Below, one piece after another: positions 1-8,975 of a DNA stretch of 64,000 nucleotides; position 1 is the stretch's first letter; each line of letters begins with the position of its first letter. The stretch spans positions 62,001 through 126,000 of the forward strand of contig JAQTUV010000004.1 of the NCBI GenBank assembly GCA_028707175.1, read 5' to 3'. The notes beneath the pieces were generated by a model. It saw nothing but the letters and a program-made list of their open reading frames with translations. It made no database searches and was not told the origin of the DNA. The stretch comes from Sideroxydans sp. GTDB taxonomy: Bacteria; Pseudomonadota; Gammaproteobacteria; Burkholderiales; Gallionellaceae. The translations under genes and the position numbers were made by a program.

Positions 1-180
1 TTGATAAACCCAGAACGGAACAGATGTTTGATGGTGCGCCCTGAGTGATCGCTGCCCAGTGAAAAGAAAAAAGTAGCCTGCGCATGATGACGCTGCAACG
101 CATCAACCAAACGCGGCACACCTTCACGGGCACCACGAAACGTTTCAACGTCAACCTTTAGAGCGATTTGTTTGAGCATG
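1..180 (-). CDS. arnD: ArnD-like polysaccharide deacetylase (5' part only)
   Basis: The first 60 codons of a gene that runs off the left edge. The visible N-terminus reads MLKQIALKVDVETFRGAREG, followed by VPRLVDALQRHH and TFFFSLGSDHSGR. This closely matches the start of ArnD, which deformylates 4-deoxy-4-formamido-L-arabinose on undecaprenyl phosphate at the inner membrane for lipid A modification and polymyxin resistance. The D in the KVDVETFRG motif is the expected catalytic/metal position of the NodB fold. The start ATG is at 178-180. The Arn neighbours would lie outside the window, so the pathway assignment rests on this N-terminus alone; a general polysaccharide deacetylase is the alternative. 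Confidence 0.75.
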
Positions 181-227
181 ATTCCACTGCTTGTCGGGGG
201 TTAAAAATAGCCGCAGATTTTAACTGA

Positions 228-1568
228 TTAGTCCGAGTGAACCAGACGTTTTTCCTGCACGGTGGCCACCACGCCCCCCATCGCAAAGGTGATGTCCACT
301 GCTTCCCCTAATGCTAATTGCTCACTATTGGACACAATGTTGCCCTGCGCGTCACGCACTAGGCTGTATCCACGTGAGAGGACTTTTTGCGGGTCGAGGT
401 GCTGCAAATACTGTTGAGTTGCGGCTAGGCGAGTTGCTTGTTGCTGCAAAGCGCGTTGCATCGCCGAACCCAAGCGGGTGTGTTGATGATCGATCTGGGT
501 TTGCATTTGCTCGATGTGCGGACGCTGACTTTGAAAACGCTGATGCACTCCGTGCCAACGCCACTGTTGCTGTTGGACGATGCGCACAAACGATAGTTTT
601 AGTCGCTGCTGCGCAGCAACTAATCGTTGCGATTGCACTTCAATCCGCTGCGCAGGATGTACTAAACGACGCTGCGCCATATCGACCTGCTGCATGGCCT
701 GCTCTAAACGCCGCGTCACAGCACGATTCAGTCGTTGGCTTTGTTGCGCCACTTGCTGCCGTAAAACCTGACGATCTGGGACGACCGCTTGTGCGGCAGC
801 AGTGGGCGTGGCCGCACGCAAATCAGCCACAAAATCAGCGATGGTGAAATCGGTCTCATGCCCCACTCCGCTCACCACAGGGATATGGCTATCGGCAATG
901 GCGCGCGCCACAACTTCTTCATTAAAAGCCCACAAGTCTTCAATACTACCGCCGCCACGACACACGATGAGCACATCACATTCAGCTCGTTCACTTGCGG
1001 CGCGGATGGCTGCCGCAATCTTTTGCCCTGCGCCCTCACCTTGCACAGGCGTGGGATACAAAATAACAGGCACATTAGGCATGCGATTGCTCAGCGTACG
1101 CAATACGTCACGTAAAGCAGCTGCTTGCAGTGAAGTGACAATGCCGATCTGTTTGGGCAGCAAGGGTAAATCGCGCTTGCGTTCGCCATCGAACAAGCCT
1201 TCATCACCCAGCTTGCTTTTTAAGCGCTCAAAGGCTTCGAACAGCGCCCCCAACCCTGCGGGGCGCATCTTTTCCAAGGTCAGTTGGAAATCACCTCTCG
1301 CTTCATAAAGTGATGCCAAAGCCAACACTTCGACCTGCATGCCATTGGCGGGTTTGAAATCGAGATACTGGCTCTTGTTGCGAAACATCACACAACGCAC
1401 CTGCGCTGCCTCGTCCTTGAGAGAAAAGTACCAATGCCCAGATGCGGCACTCACAAAATTAGAGATCTCGCCACGCACCCACAGCAAGGGTAATCCGCCT
1501 TCGATGAGCTGCTTGGCTGCGAAATTTAATTCACGCACACTTAATACTTGGTTTTTATCGAAACTCAT
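228..1568 (-). CDS. xseA: Exodeoxyribonuclease VII large subunit
   Basis: XseA is the large subunit of exonuclease VII, which degrades single-stranded DNA from both ends with the small subunit XseB. At 446 residues it has the family's usual length. The N-terminal OB-fold is visible (VRGEISNFVSAASGHWYFSLKD, ssDNA binding), followed by the catalytic core with IGIVTSLQAAALRDVLRTL, CRGGGSIEDLWAFNEE and SGVGHETDFTIADFVADLRA, and then a long Gln/Arg-rich coiled coil (about residues 265-400). xseB is not adjacent. The ArnD-like gene starts 48 bp downstream on the same strand. The start ATG at 1566-1568 has only a weak upstream purine stretch. Confidence 0.97.
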   Translation of the reverse strand: MSFDKNQVLSVRELNFAAKQLIEGGLPLLWVRGEISNFVSAASGHWYFSLKDEAAQVRCVMFRNKSQYLDFKPANGMQVEVLALASLYEARGDFQLTLEKMRPAGLGALFEAFERLKSKLGDEGLFDGERKRDLPLLPKQIGIVTSLQAAALRDVLRTLSNRMPNVPVILYPTPVQGEGAGQKIAAAIRAASERAECDVLIVCRGGGSIEDLWAFNEEVVARAIADSHIPVVSGVGHETDFTIADFVADLRAATPTAAAQAVVPDRQVLRQQVAQQSQRLNRAVTRRLEQAMQQVDMAQRRLVHPAQRIEVQSQRLVAAQQRLKLSFVRIVQQQQWRWHGVHQRFQSQRPHIEQMQTQIDHQHTRLGSAMQRALQQQATRLAATQQYLQHLDPQKVLSRGYSLVRDAQGNIVSNSEQLALGEAVDITFAMGGVVATVQEKRLVHSD

Positions 1569-1630
1569 CGTGATATTTCAGTAGATCTAGACGAGTCGTA
1601 TTATCGCTCAAACCTTCAGCACGACGCCCA

Positions 1631-1671
1631 TAACAAAGCGGACATGGCCTAACTCAAAGACCATGCCCGCT
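1631..1671 (-). terminator. Hairpin terminator between small ORF and xseA
   Basis: On the minus strand AGCGGGCATGG pairs with CCATGTCCGCT around a 13-nt loop, followed by TTTGTTAT. It lies just after the stop of the small gene at 1694-1903 and before xseA, so it would end the small transcript. The T tract is imperfect, hence moderate confidence. Confidence 0.5.
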
Positions 1672-1693
1672 TGGCAGTTTGAAAAATACGTTG

Positions 1694-1903
1694 TTACGCT
1701 ACGACACTGATCACCGAACCAACTGTTTGACCTTGTGTGTTCACTGTTGGCTTTGCTGCCGCTTGCTGTGCTGCCACCGCTTTAGCGGCATCGTCTCGAT
1801 CACGATCGCCCTCTTTTTCACTGACCTTCTCTGCCTGTGTTTGAGGTTGAGGTTGGGCCTGCGAAACGTAGTTACTACCTGAACTGATTCCACTAACTGA
1901 CAT
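1694..1903 (-). CDS. Small Gln/Ala-rich hypothetical protein
   Basis: A 69-residue protein of unknown function. The start is the ATG at 1901-1903 with a good AAAGGAG six bases upstream, rather than the in-frame TTG two codons earlier. The sequence has a Ser/Gly/Gln-rich N-terminus (SVSGISSGSNYVSQ), a highly charged centre (EKVSEKEGDRDRDD) and an Ala/Gln stretch ending in GQTVGSVISVVA. No signal peptide or membrane segment is evident and it is probably largely disordered. Its own hairpin terminator follows, so it looks like a monocistronic expressed gene. The N-terminal SGISSGS pattern occurs in short betaproteobacterial hypotheticals, but I cannot assign a role. Confidence 0.65.
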   Translation of the reverse strand: MSVSGISSGSNYVSQAQPQPQTQAEKVSEKEGDRDRDDAAKAVAAQQAAAKPTVNTQGQTVGSVISVVA

Positions 1904-2085
1904 ATTCAACTCCTTTCATGGTTACAACGCTTACGATTCCTTATCGGCAGTGATTTCAATTCCTTTAGCCCTATTTTTAATTCCAACACTCATTTTCGAT
2001 GTTTAAGTTGAAACAGTAGGGGGCGACTGCTATCCTCGCGCGGCTTTAAATACTTCAATAATCAATACCCTAAAAAGGAATTCGC

Positions 2086-3591
2086 ATGCTCGCCCCAATG
2101 CTCATCGCCAAAAACGACAAAATCGAACTCGGCCTCCTCCCGCACATGGCCAACCGCCACGGTTTGATCACGGGTGCAACCGGCACAGGCAAAACAGTCA
2201 CTTTGCAATCATTGGCCGAGTCGTTCAGCAAGATTGGCGTGCCCGTATTCATGTCCGACATCAAAGGCGACTTGTCTGGCTTATCTAAAGCGGGGGGCAA
2301 CAACCCTAAAGTTCAGGCACGGGTTGAGCAGTTAAAGTTAGAAGGGTTTGAGCATCGCGCTTACCCCGTTACATTTTGGGATGTATTCGGCGAACTGGGA
2401 CATCCCGTGCGCACCACCATCTCGGACATGGGGCCGATGTTGTTGGGACGCATGTTGAACCTGAATGACATCCAACAAGGCGTGTTGACCTTGGTGTTCA
2501 AGATCGCCGATGACAGCGGATTGCTGTTGCTTGACTTCAAAGACCTGCGCGCGATGGTGCAGCAAGTCGGCGACAACGCTAAAGACTTCACCACGGAATA
2601 CGGCAACATCTCTGTCGCCAGCATCGGCGCGATTCAGCGCGGCCTGCTAGAACTGGAAAGCCAAGGCGCAGAACAGTTCTTCGGTGAACCTATGCTCAAC
2701 ATCGAAGATTTGATGCAAACCGATAGCGCCGGTATGGGCATGGTGAACATCCTTGCCGCAGACAAGTTGATGCAATCGCCTAAAGTTTATTCAACCTTGT
2801 TGCTGTGGTTGCTGTCGGAACTGTTCGAAAACTTGCCCGAAGCGGGCGATCTGGAAAAACCCAAACTGGTGTTCTTCTTCGATGAGGCACATTTGCTGTT
2901 CAGCGATGCCCCCACAGCCTTGGTCGATAAGATCGAACAGGTCGTTCGCTTGATTCGCTCTAAAGGCGTGGGTGTGTATTTCATCACCCAAAATCCTGCC
3001 GACGTTCCCGACAAAGTGTTGGGTCAGCTCGGCAACCGTGTGCAACACGCTTTGCGCGCCTTCTCACCACGCGATCAAAAAGCGGTACGCGCTGCGGCTG
3101 AAACCATGCGAGACAATCCCGACCTTGATGAAGAAGCCACCATCACTGAGCTGGGCGTAGGTGAGGCACTGGTTTCTTTGCTAGATGAAAAAGGTCGACC
3201 AACGATGGTTGAGCGCGCACTCATCGTGCCCCCTCATGCACAGATCGGCCCGATCACCCCTGATGAGCGCCAAGCCATCAAATCCAAATCCATGTTGGGA
3301 CGTTATTACGACGAAGTAACTGACCGCGAATCCGCCTACGAAAAACTGAAAGGCCGCGCGGAAGAAAAACAAGCCGCAGTCACGGCTGCCGCTGAAGAAA
3401 AAGCATCAGCTGAAAGTGGCATTGGCGGCATGTTAGGCGGCCTCTTTGGCGGAGGTACGAGTGGCACTTCGACTCGCCGACAAAGTGTTGGCGAGACCCT
3501 TGCAAAAACAGTGGTGCGCACCGTTGGCTCGGAAGTAGGCAGACAAATTGTGCGCGGGATTTTAGGTTCACTATTGGGCGGGAAACGCTAA
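2086..3591 (+). CDS. yjgR: HerA-like ATPase, DUF853 (YjgR family)
   Basis: A P-loop ATPase of the HerA/FtsK superfamily, DUF853 group (YjgR), 501 residues. Walker A is GATGTGKT (about residues 31-38). Walker B is in [12 protein letters not shown] (about 262-273), and the sensor-like [13 protein letters not shown] follows. The C-terminus carries an Ala/Glu-rich helix and a glycine-rich segment ([13 protein letters not shown]). DUF853 proteins are widespread and poorly characterised; they are presumed hexameric DNA- or protein-remodelling ATPases. The start has AAGGAA seven bases upstream. The AlkD-like gene begins two bases after the stop, so the two are probably co-transcribed. The physiological role is unknown. 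Confidence 0.93.
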   Translation: MLAPMLIAKNDKIELGLLPHMANRHGLITGATGTGKTVTLQSLAESFSKIGVPVFMSDIKGDLSGLSKAGGNNPKVQARVEQLKLEGFEHRAYPVTFWDVFGELGHPVRTTISDMGPMLLGRMLNLNDIQQGVLTLVFKIADDSGLLLLDFKDLRAMVQQVGDNAKDFTTEYGNISVASIGAIQRGLLELESQGAEQFFGEPMLNIEDLMQTDSAGMGMVNILAADKLMQSPKVYSTLLLWLLSELFENLPEAGDLEKPKLVFFFDEAHLLFSDAPTALVDKIEQVVRLIRSKGVGVYFITQNPADVPDKVLGQLGNRVQHALRAFSPRDQKAVRAAAETMRDNPDLDEEATITELGVGEALVSLLDEKGRPTMVERALIVPPHAQIGPITPDERQAIKSKSMLGRYYDEVTDRESAYEKLKGRAEEKQAAVTAAAEEKASAESGIGGMLGGLFGGGTSGTSTRRQSVGETLAKTVVRTVGSEVGRQIVRGILGSLLGGKR

Positions 3592-3593
3592 GC

Positions 3594-4304
3594 ATGACAA
3601 CGCGCGCAACTCACATCAGCGCTGAGTTGCGCGCCCTCGCCTCACCCGAACTTGCCACGCTCCAGCAACGATTCTTCAAAACGGGGCCAGGACAATATGG
3701 TGAAGGCGATATTTTCATGGGCATCAAAGTCCCCACCTTACGAGCGTTAGCTAAGCAGCATGGTGTTGTCGATCTGGATACCATCGCCGCACTGTTGCAC
3801 TCGCCCTATCACGAGGAGCGTGTGTTCGCCTTACTGCTGCTCATGCAGTTTTATAAAAAAGCGACCGAACAAGATAGAGAGTCTGCGTTCAAGCTTTATC
3901 TAAGCAATACCACACATATCAATAATTGGGATTTGGTGGATGTGTCAGCGCCGCATATCGTGGGGCATCATCTCGCTACTCGTCCGCGCGACATGCTGCA
4001 TCAGATGGCACGTTCAAATTCCTTGTGGGAAAGGCGCATCGCCATCATCTCGACTTTCCATTTCATTCGCTTGAATGATTTCGATGACACTTTGAACATT
4101 GCAAAAACATTGCTGCATGACCAGCATGATCTGATGCACAAGGCCGTTGGATGGATGTTGCGCGAAGTCGGTAAGCGCGATTTTGCACGTGAAGAAAGCT
4201 TCCTATTGCAACACTACCGCAACATGCCGCGTACGATGTTGCGCTATGCCATCGAACGATTTCCAGAAAATCGCCGTAAAGCATTCCTCAATGGCACTGC
4301 ATAA
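3594..4304 (+). CDS. DNA alkylation repair protein, AlkD-like
   Basis: A 236-residue all-helical HEAT-repeat protein of the AlkC/AlkD DNA glycosylase superfamily. Visible family features are the N-terminal QRFFKTGPGQYGEGDIFMGI with VPTLRALAK, then INNWDLVDVSAPHIVG, SLWERRIAIISTFHFIR and HKAVGWMLREVGKRD. The helical KAVGW and WDLVD blocks are the ones that line the DNA-binding groove in AlkD. Such enzymes remove bulky or positively charged alkylpurines. It is tightly coupled to the yjgR-like gene (2-bp gap), suggesting a shared transcript. Specific substrates cannot be read from the sequence. Confidence 0.9.
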   Translation: MTTRATHISAELRALASPELATLQQRFFKTGPGQYGEGDIFMGIKVPTLRALAKQHGVVDLDTIAALLHSPYHEERVFALLLLMQFYKKATEQDRESAFKLYLSNTTHINNWDLVDVSAPHIVGHHLATRPRDMLHQMARSNSLWERRIAIISTFHFIRLNDFDDTLNIAKTLLHDQHDLMHKAVGWMLREVGKRDFAREESFLLQHYRNMPRTMLRYAIERFPENRRKAFLNGTA

Positions 4305-4385
4305 CACATGGAGAAATCCCTGCTTCCTTGATTCTTATGGCTCGATTCTATAGAGTGACGCACAAATAAACAGAGTCGGACGCGG

Positions 4386-5153
4386 ATGACATTCAAGGTT
4401 CTACAATTCAATATGCAGTTCGGCCAAGGTTGGGATGAAGCTAATCCTGATCATGCTCCTATTGATTTGTCCCAAACCATCGCAGAGATTCAACGCCAAG
4501 ATGCGGATATCGTCTTGTTGCAAGAGGTCGAGCATGCACTACCTGGGGGGCAGCAAATCACCCCACCGCCCAATTACACGCAGCTTTGCCAAGCACTTGC
4601 GGGCTATCACGGTTACTTCTCGTACCCTAAGCTAGACAAACGCGAACTCCCCTTCGGCATCGGCCTAGCTATTCTGTCGAAGACGCCGCTCTACGACTCC
4701 TTCAGATTAGAACTGCCCTCTCCTATGATCGAATTCGATTTTTATGGAGAAACCAAGACACCGACGGATCGTCTACTTGTCGGCGCAAAAACAACTATCG
4801 AAGGCCACGAAATACAGTTATTTAATACGCATCTGTTGGCCTTCTTCATGCTGAAGGCATCTAGCAAGATACATTCTGAACAGCGCAAAATGGTGTTGGA
4901 ACAGCTAAAGCAATCACGTATCCCAACCTTGCTTGGCGGCGACTTCAACGTGAGCAACCATAGTGCTCTAGTACAACAATATGCCCTAGAAGGCTTCCGC
5001 ACCGCGCAGTCTCAAGTACCCACTTGGCGTCGTATGCCCTATGTGTTGGATCACATCTTTTTTGATAAGCAGCTACAAGTCGTCAATCAGTCAGTCATCG
5101 AAACGATGGCATCTGACCACCACATGCTCACCGCAGAAATGAAATTCGTTTAG
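4386..5153 (+). CDS. Endonuclease/exonuclease/phosphatase-fold hydrolase
   Basis: A 255-residue member of the EEP superfamily (DNase I/sphingomyelinase/AP endonuclease fold). Metal and catalytic blocks are present: the first-strand Asn in KVLQFNMQFG, the Glu in DIVLLQEVEHA, IQLFNTHLLAF, the GGDFNVS block with catalytic Asp and Asn, and the C-terminal SDHHML His. No signal peptide is seen, so it is probably cytoplasmic. The substrate is not determinable; candidates include nucleic acid, phospholipid or inositol phosphates. Its stop overlaps the 3' end of yaeQ by four bases in convergent orientation, with no terminator hairpin between them. Confidence 0.87.
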   Translation: MTFKVLQFNMQFGQGWDEANPDHAPIDLSQTIAEIQRQDADIVLLQEVEHALPGGQQITPPPNYTQLCQALAGYHGYFSYPKLDKRELPFGIGLAILSKTPLYDSFRLELPSPMIEFDFYGETKTPTDRLLVGAKTTIEGHEIQLFNTHLLAFFMLKASSKIHSEQRKMVLEQLKQSRIPTLLGGDFNVSNHSALVQQYALEGFRTAQSQVPTWRRMPYVLDHIFFDKQLQVVNQSVIETMASDHHMLTAEMKFV

Positions 5154-5704
5154 GAATTTTCGCCTATTGATTTCAGCGTCACCCGTTCCACCTGCACACT
5201 CGCCACACCATCACTCAACCACACCTGACCATCTTGGATGATGCATTGCAGATTCATCGTGCGCTGGGCTAGCTTGGCCAATTCTTTGGTGGTCTCCACT
5301 GGCAGATTGATGATGGTCAAATTCTTCTGACGCTCGAACTGAGCACGTTCCTTTTCAAACCACATATCTGCCACGCGCCCACCATAGGCATACACCACCA
5401 CTTGCCTTGAACGACCACAGGCTTTACGAATGAGTTTCTCATCAGGGATACCCACATCGATCCATAGGTCGATAGAGCCTGTCAGGTCTTTTTGCCACAC
5501 ATCGGCTTCTTCATCATTGTTCATGCCCTGACCAAACTCAAGGTATTCATGAGCATGGATGGCGAACGCCAGCAGACGCACCATCATGCGTTCATCCGTC
5601 TCTGAAGGATGTCTCGCCAAAGTGAGTTGATGGTCTTTGTAGTAGTAACGTTCCATATCTGCGATCTGCAGATTGGCTTTGAAGATAGTCGCTTTGATTG
5701 CCAT
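5150..5704 (-). CDS. yaeQ: YaeQ family protein
   Basis: A 184-residue YaeQ protein, matching the family's usual length. YaeQ has a PD-(D/E)XK nuclease-like fold; Salmonella and E. coli YaeQ were first studied as RfaH-independent suppressor factors and the biochemical role is unresolved. Recognisable blocks are ATIFKANLQIADMERYYYKDH, TLARHPSETDERMMVRLLAF, DLTGSIDLWIDVGIPDEKLIRKACGRS and QVVVYAYGGR. The D-x-W-I-D-V-G-x-P-D and K-x-x-G-R-S elements correspond to the nuclease-like core. It lies 3 bp downstream of arfB in the same operon; E. coli has the same yaeQ-yaeJ pairing. Confidence 0.95.
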   Translation of the reverse strand: MAIKATIFKANLQIADMERYYYKDHQLTLARHPSETDERMMVRLLAFAIHAHEYLEFGQGMNNDEEADVWQKDLTGSIDLWIDVGIPDEKLIRKACGRSRQVVVYAYGGRVADMWFEKERAQFERQKNLTIINLPVETTKELAKLAQRTMNLQCIIQDGQVWLSDGVASVQVERVTLKSIGENS

Positions 5705-5707
5705 GTG

Positions 5708-6121
5708 TTACTCCGTCACCCTGCCACGCAAAGACTTCGTCGTCGCGTGTTTGGTCTTGCTTTCCAAACGTTTTTTTTGTGAACTACGTGTCGGCTTGGT
5801 GGCGACACGCGGTTTAGGTTTGACCGCCACCGAAAGCAGCATCGCCTTCAAGCGACGTAGTGCCTCGTTGCGATTCTGTTCTTGGTTACGAAATTCTTGC
5901 GCTTTGATAACGACCACGCCGTCTTTGGTGATGCGCTGATCGTTGAGTTGCAGCAAGCGCTCTTTGAACTCATACGGCAGCGACGACGCATTGATATCGA
6001 AACGCAGATGCATCGCGCTCGACACCTTGTTCACGTTCTGCCCGCCCGCCCCTTGCGCACGCACCGCCGTCAACTCGATCTCTCGCTCTAGAATGATGAC
6101 GTTATGTGCGATGTACAACAT
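5708..6121 (-). CDS. arfB: Ribosome rescue peptidyl-tRNA hydrolase ArfB (YaeJ)
   Basis: ArfB releases nascent peptides from ribosomes stalled on non-stop mRNA. The catalytic GGQ motif is at residues 26-28, in the context RAQGAGGQNVNKVSSAMHL, and the long basic C-terminal tail (KPKPRVATKPTRSSQKKR...) is the segment that enters the empty mRNA channel. The 137-residue length is typical. It lies between ybcJ (2 bp upstream) and yaeQ (3 bp downstream) and downstream of prfC, giving a compact translation-termination/rescue operon. Because class I release factors are much longer, misassignment is unlikely. Confidence 0.97.
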   Translation of the reverse strand: MLYIAHNVIILEREIELTAVRAQGAGGQNVNKVSSAMHLRFDINASSLPYEFKERLLQLNDQRITKDGVVVIKAQEFRNQEQNRNEALRRLKAMLLSVAVKPKPRVATKPTRSSQKKRLESKTKHATTKSLRGRVTE

Positions 6122-6123
6122 GG

Positions 6124-6342
6124 CTAGGCGATCACTCGGATCTCAATGTCGCCCAATTCCACCAACTGACCCGCGCGAATTTTTGCTGTCTTGCGCAGTT
6201 CGATCTGCCCATCGACGGACACCACACCTTCAGCCACCAACGCCTTACCTGCGCCGCCACTGTCAGCCACACCGGTGAGTTTGAGCAGGTTACATAGCTC
6301 GATGAACTCACCACGCAATTGGAATTCAAGTTGCTGTGTCAT
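6124..6342 (-). CDS. ybcJ: S4-domain RNA-binding protein YbcJ
   Basis: A 72-residue single-domain S4 protein resembling E. coli YbcJ (70 residues). The S4 core is visible as [20 protein letters not shown] followed by [22 protein letters not shown]4 domains bind structured RNA, usually rRNA; YbcJ has no established function. The start overlaps the prfC stop by four bases (ATGA-type coupling), indicating translational coupling to release factor 3 and arfB. Confidence 0.9.
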   Translation of the reverse strand: MTQQLEFQLRGEFIELCNLLKLTGVADSGGAGKALVAEGVVSVDGQIELRKTAKIRAGQLVELGDIEIRVIA

Positions 6343-7979
6343 AGTTTGACTGCGTGCTCACGCGTGGTATGGAACACAACTTTCGGCCAACGCTCTTGCG
6401 TCAATTTCAAGTTCACACTGTTAGGCGCGAGGTAAGCCAAGTTGCCTGCTGCATCGATAGAAAGGTTGTGCGACAACGCCTTCTGGAAATCAGCAAACAC
6501 TTTGGCGTCATCACACGTCACCCAGCGTGCAGTGTTGACGCTGGCGCTCTCGAACATCGCATCCACGCCGTATTCACCTTGCAAACGACTCGCTACTACA
6601 TCGAACTGCAAGATACCGACCGCACCTAGGATCAGCTCTCCGCTATCCAGCGGTTTGAAGACCTGAACCGCGCCCTCTTCACCCAACTGCTGCAAGCCCT
6701 TGTGCAACTGCTTCACCTTGAGCGGATTACGGATGCGCACCGAGCGGAAGAAGTCTGGCGCGAAATACGGGATGCCGGTGTACTGCAACAATTCGCCTTC
6801 AGAGAAGCTATCGCCGATCTGCATGTTGCCGTGGTTGGGTAGGCCGATGATGTCGCCTGCGTAAGCCTCTTCCACTTGCTCGCGTGAATTCGCCATGAAG
6901 GTGACCACGCTAGACACACGAATCTCTTTGCCGATGCGCAGGTGTTTGACCTTCATACCGCGCTCGAAATGGCCGGAGCACACGCGCAAGAAAGCAATGC
7001 GGTCGCGGTGGTTGGCATCCATGTTCGCTTGAATTTTGAAAACGAAACCGGAGAACGGTTGCTCGTTCGGTTGCACTGCACGCACCGAGGCATCACGTTC
7101 GCGCGGTGCAGGCGCCCAATCCAACAGCGCGTTCAAAATCTCGCGCACGCCGAAGTTGTTGATGGCAGAACCGAAGAACACGGGCGTTTGTTTGCCTTCG
7201 AGGAAGCGTTGTAAATCGAAGGGGTGTGATGCTCCATGCACCAACTCCACTTCCATCTTCAACTGTTCGATCTCCAAGGGGAAACGTTCTGCGAGGATAG
7301 GATTGTCGATCCCCTTGATGATCTCCACATCACCATCGGCTTTTTCTTCGCCGGGGGTGAACAGCAAAATCTCGTCACGCAACAAGTGATACACACCACG
7401 GAAGGTCTTGCCCATACCGAGCGGCCAAGTGACGGGTGCGCACTGAATGTTAAGCACCGACTCCACTTCGTCCAACAATTCCAATGAATCGCGCACCTCG
7501 CGGTCCATCTTGTTCATGAAGGTGACGATAGGCGTGTTGCGCATGCGGCACACGTTGAGCAACTTGATGGTCTGTGCTTCCACACCTTTAGCTGCGTCGA
7601 TCACCATCAGCGCGGAGTCCACGGCAGTGAGCACGCGATAAGTATCTTCCGAGAAGTCTTGGTGACCCGGTGTGTCGAGCAGGTTCACCACGTGGTCGCG
7701 GTACTCGAACTGCATCACTGATGAAGCGACCGAGATACCGCGTTGCTTTTCGATTTCCAAAAAGTCTGAGGTCGCATGACGCCCGCTCTTGCGTGCCTTC
7801 ACCGCGCCCGCCATCTGAATCGCTCCAGAGAACAGCAACAGTTTTTCGGTAAGCGTGGTCTTGCCCGCGTCAGGGTGGGAGATGATGCCGAAGGTACGGC
7901 GGCGCGCCACTTCGCGGGCGATCTTGTCGCGCGGAACGGCTGCGGGTTCTTGGGTAGTCTGGTCGATGGCGTCGGACAT
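6339..7979 (-). CDS. prfC: Peptide chain release factor 3
   Basis: RF3 is a translational GTPase that recycles RF1/RF2 from the ribosome after peptide release. The 546-residue protein has G1 [15 protein letters not shown] (about residues 34-48), the switch region [16 protein letters not shown]3 [14 protein letters not shown] and G4 TFMNKMDRE, followed by the EF-G-like domains II and III ([18 protein letters not shown], then the [11 protein letters not shown] block). These features, including the absence of EF-G domains IV-V, are typical of RF3. It is the first gene of the prfC-ybcJ-arfB-yaeQ operon. Confidence 0.98.
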   Translation of the reverse strand: MSDAIDQTTQEPAAVPRDKIAREVARRRTFGIISHPDAGKTTLTEKLLLFSGAIQMAGAVKARKSGRHATSDFLEIEKQRGISVASSVMQFEYRDHVVNLLDTPGHQDFSEDTYRVLTAVDSALMVIDAAKGVEAQTIKLLNVCRMRNTPIVTFMNKMDREVRDSLELLDEVESVLNIQCAPVTWPLGMGKTFRGVYHLLRDEILLFTPGEEKADGDVEIIKGIDNPILAERFPLEIEQLKMEVELVHGASHPFDLQRFLEGKQTPVFFGSAINNFGVREILNALLDWAPAPRERDASVRAVQPNEQPFSGFVFKIQANMDANHRDRIAFLRVCSGHFERGMKVKHLRIGKEIRVSSVVTFMANSREQVEEAYAGDIIGLPNHGNMQIGDSFSEGELLQYTGIPYFAPDFFRSVRIRNPLKVKQLHKGLQQLGEEGAVQVFKPLDSGELILGAVGILQFDVVASRLQGEYGVDAMFESASVNTARWVTCDDAKVFADFQKALSHNLSIDAAGNLAYLAPNSVNLKLTQERWPKVVFHTTREHAVKL

Positions 7980-8191
7980 GATGCTTGCCTGTGCAAAAAA
8001 GGCCGCAAGTCTAATGATTTACGTGGGGAATGTCTAACCATGAACGCCCGTAAATGAACGATCTCTTGACGAAAAACCTCATACGCGGAAAATTCACACC
8101 AAATCAGTCAACAATATCCGCTCATACCGTAATTTGTGCGTCGTTAAAACAATTCCATCTGAAGAAATCTTTGCCCGCTAGGAGACACGCC

Positions 8192-8410
8192 ATGACCTTC
8201 CAAGCCTACCTCGACAACATTCAAACCAAGACGGGCAAAAGCCCAGATGACTTCATAAAACTCGCCGCGAAGAAAGGCTTCACTGAAAACGGCACGCTAC
8301 GCAAAGGTGTCAAAGCGGGCGAAATCGTAGCGTGGCTGAACGAGGATTTTGAGTTGGGACGCGGGCATGCGATGGCAATCGTGGCGTTGCTCAAAGGAGC
8401 GCCCAAGTAA
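8192..8410 (+). CDS. DUF4287 domain protein
   Basis: A 72-residue DUF4287 protein. The start is the ATG at 8192 with TAGGAGA upstream; the longer open frame to the left has no ribosome-binding site and is not family-like. Recognisable residues are FQAYLDNIQTKTGKSPDDF, AAKKGF, VKAGEIVAWLNEDFELGRGH and AMAIVALLKG, which make up nearly the whole DUF4287 domain. These small helical proteins have no firm function; some occur beside DUF1801 proteins, and here one follows 140 bp downstream. Confidence 0.82.
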   Translation: MTFQAYLDNIQTKTGKSPDDFIKLAAKKGFTENGTLRKGVKAGEIVAWLNEDFELGRGHAMAIVALLKGAPK

Positions 8411-8551
8411 GCTGGTAGTGAGGCACTAAGCACAGCATTTTGAATACGGAAATATTCTGTGCTTCGCAAGCGCACCACCCGCCTAGCGAAAGGCTTTTCC
8501 AATTCCATCAATGGATGTACGGCGGAATCCGCGACTAGCAGAAAGGTCAGC

Positions 8552-8917
8552 ATGAAAAATTCATCAAGCAATCCTACCGACATCGACGACTACATCGCCA
8601 CTTTCCCCGATGAGGTGCAAGTGATATTGAAAAAGCTGCGTCAGACCATCCGCCAAGCCGCCCCCGATGCCACTGAAAAGATTAGCTACCAAATGCCGAC
8701 CTTCTATCTCAACGGCAACCTCGTACATTTCGCGGCATACAAGAAACACATCGGCTTCTATCCCGCCCCGAGTGGCATCGTCGCATTCCAAGATGAACTG
8801 ATGAAATACAAGACCTCGAAAGGTGCGATCCAATTCCCCATTGATGCGGCAATACCTCACGCGCTGGTAAAGAAGATCGTACAGTTTCGCGTCAAAGAGA
8901 ACCTAGTGAAGCGCTGA
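8552..8917 (+). CDS. DUF1801 family protein (YdhG/CyaY-like fold)
   Basis: A 121-residue DUF1801 protein. The start chosen is the ATG at 8552 with GAAAGG upstream. Key family segments are DIDDYIATFPDEVQVILKKL, RQTIRQAAPDATEKISYQMP, TFYLNGNLVHFAAYKKHIGF and the Pro-rich turn YPAPSGI. The fold resembles frataxin (CyaY) and the group is sometimes called YdhG or iron-chaperone-like, but no iron ligands are established. It may be in one transcript with the DUF4287 gene. Function is unknown. Confidence 0.85.
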   Translation: MKNSSSNPTDIDDYIATFPDEVQVILKKLRQTIRQAAPDATEKISYQMPTFYLNGNLVHFAAYKKHIGFYPAPSGIVAFQDELMKYKTSKGAIQFPIDAAIPHALVKKIVQFRVKENLVKR

Positions 8918-8975
8918 TTTAATCCGTTTGCCCTGAGCTTGTCGGAAGGCTTTGCGGCTAGCTCCCTGAATTGAT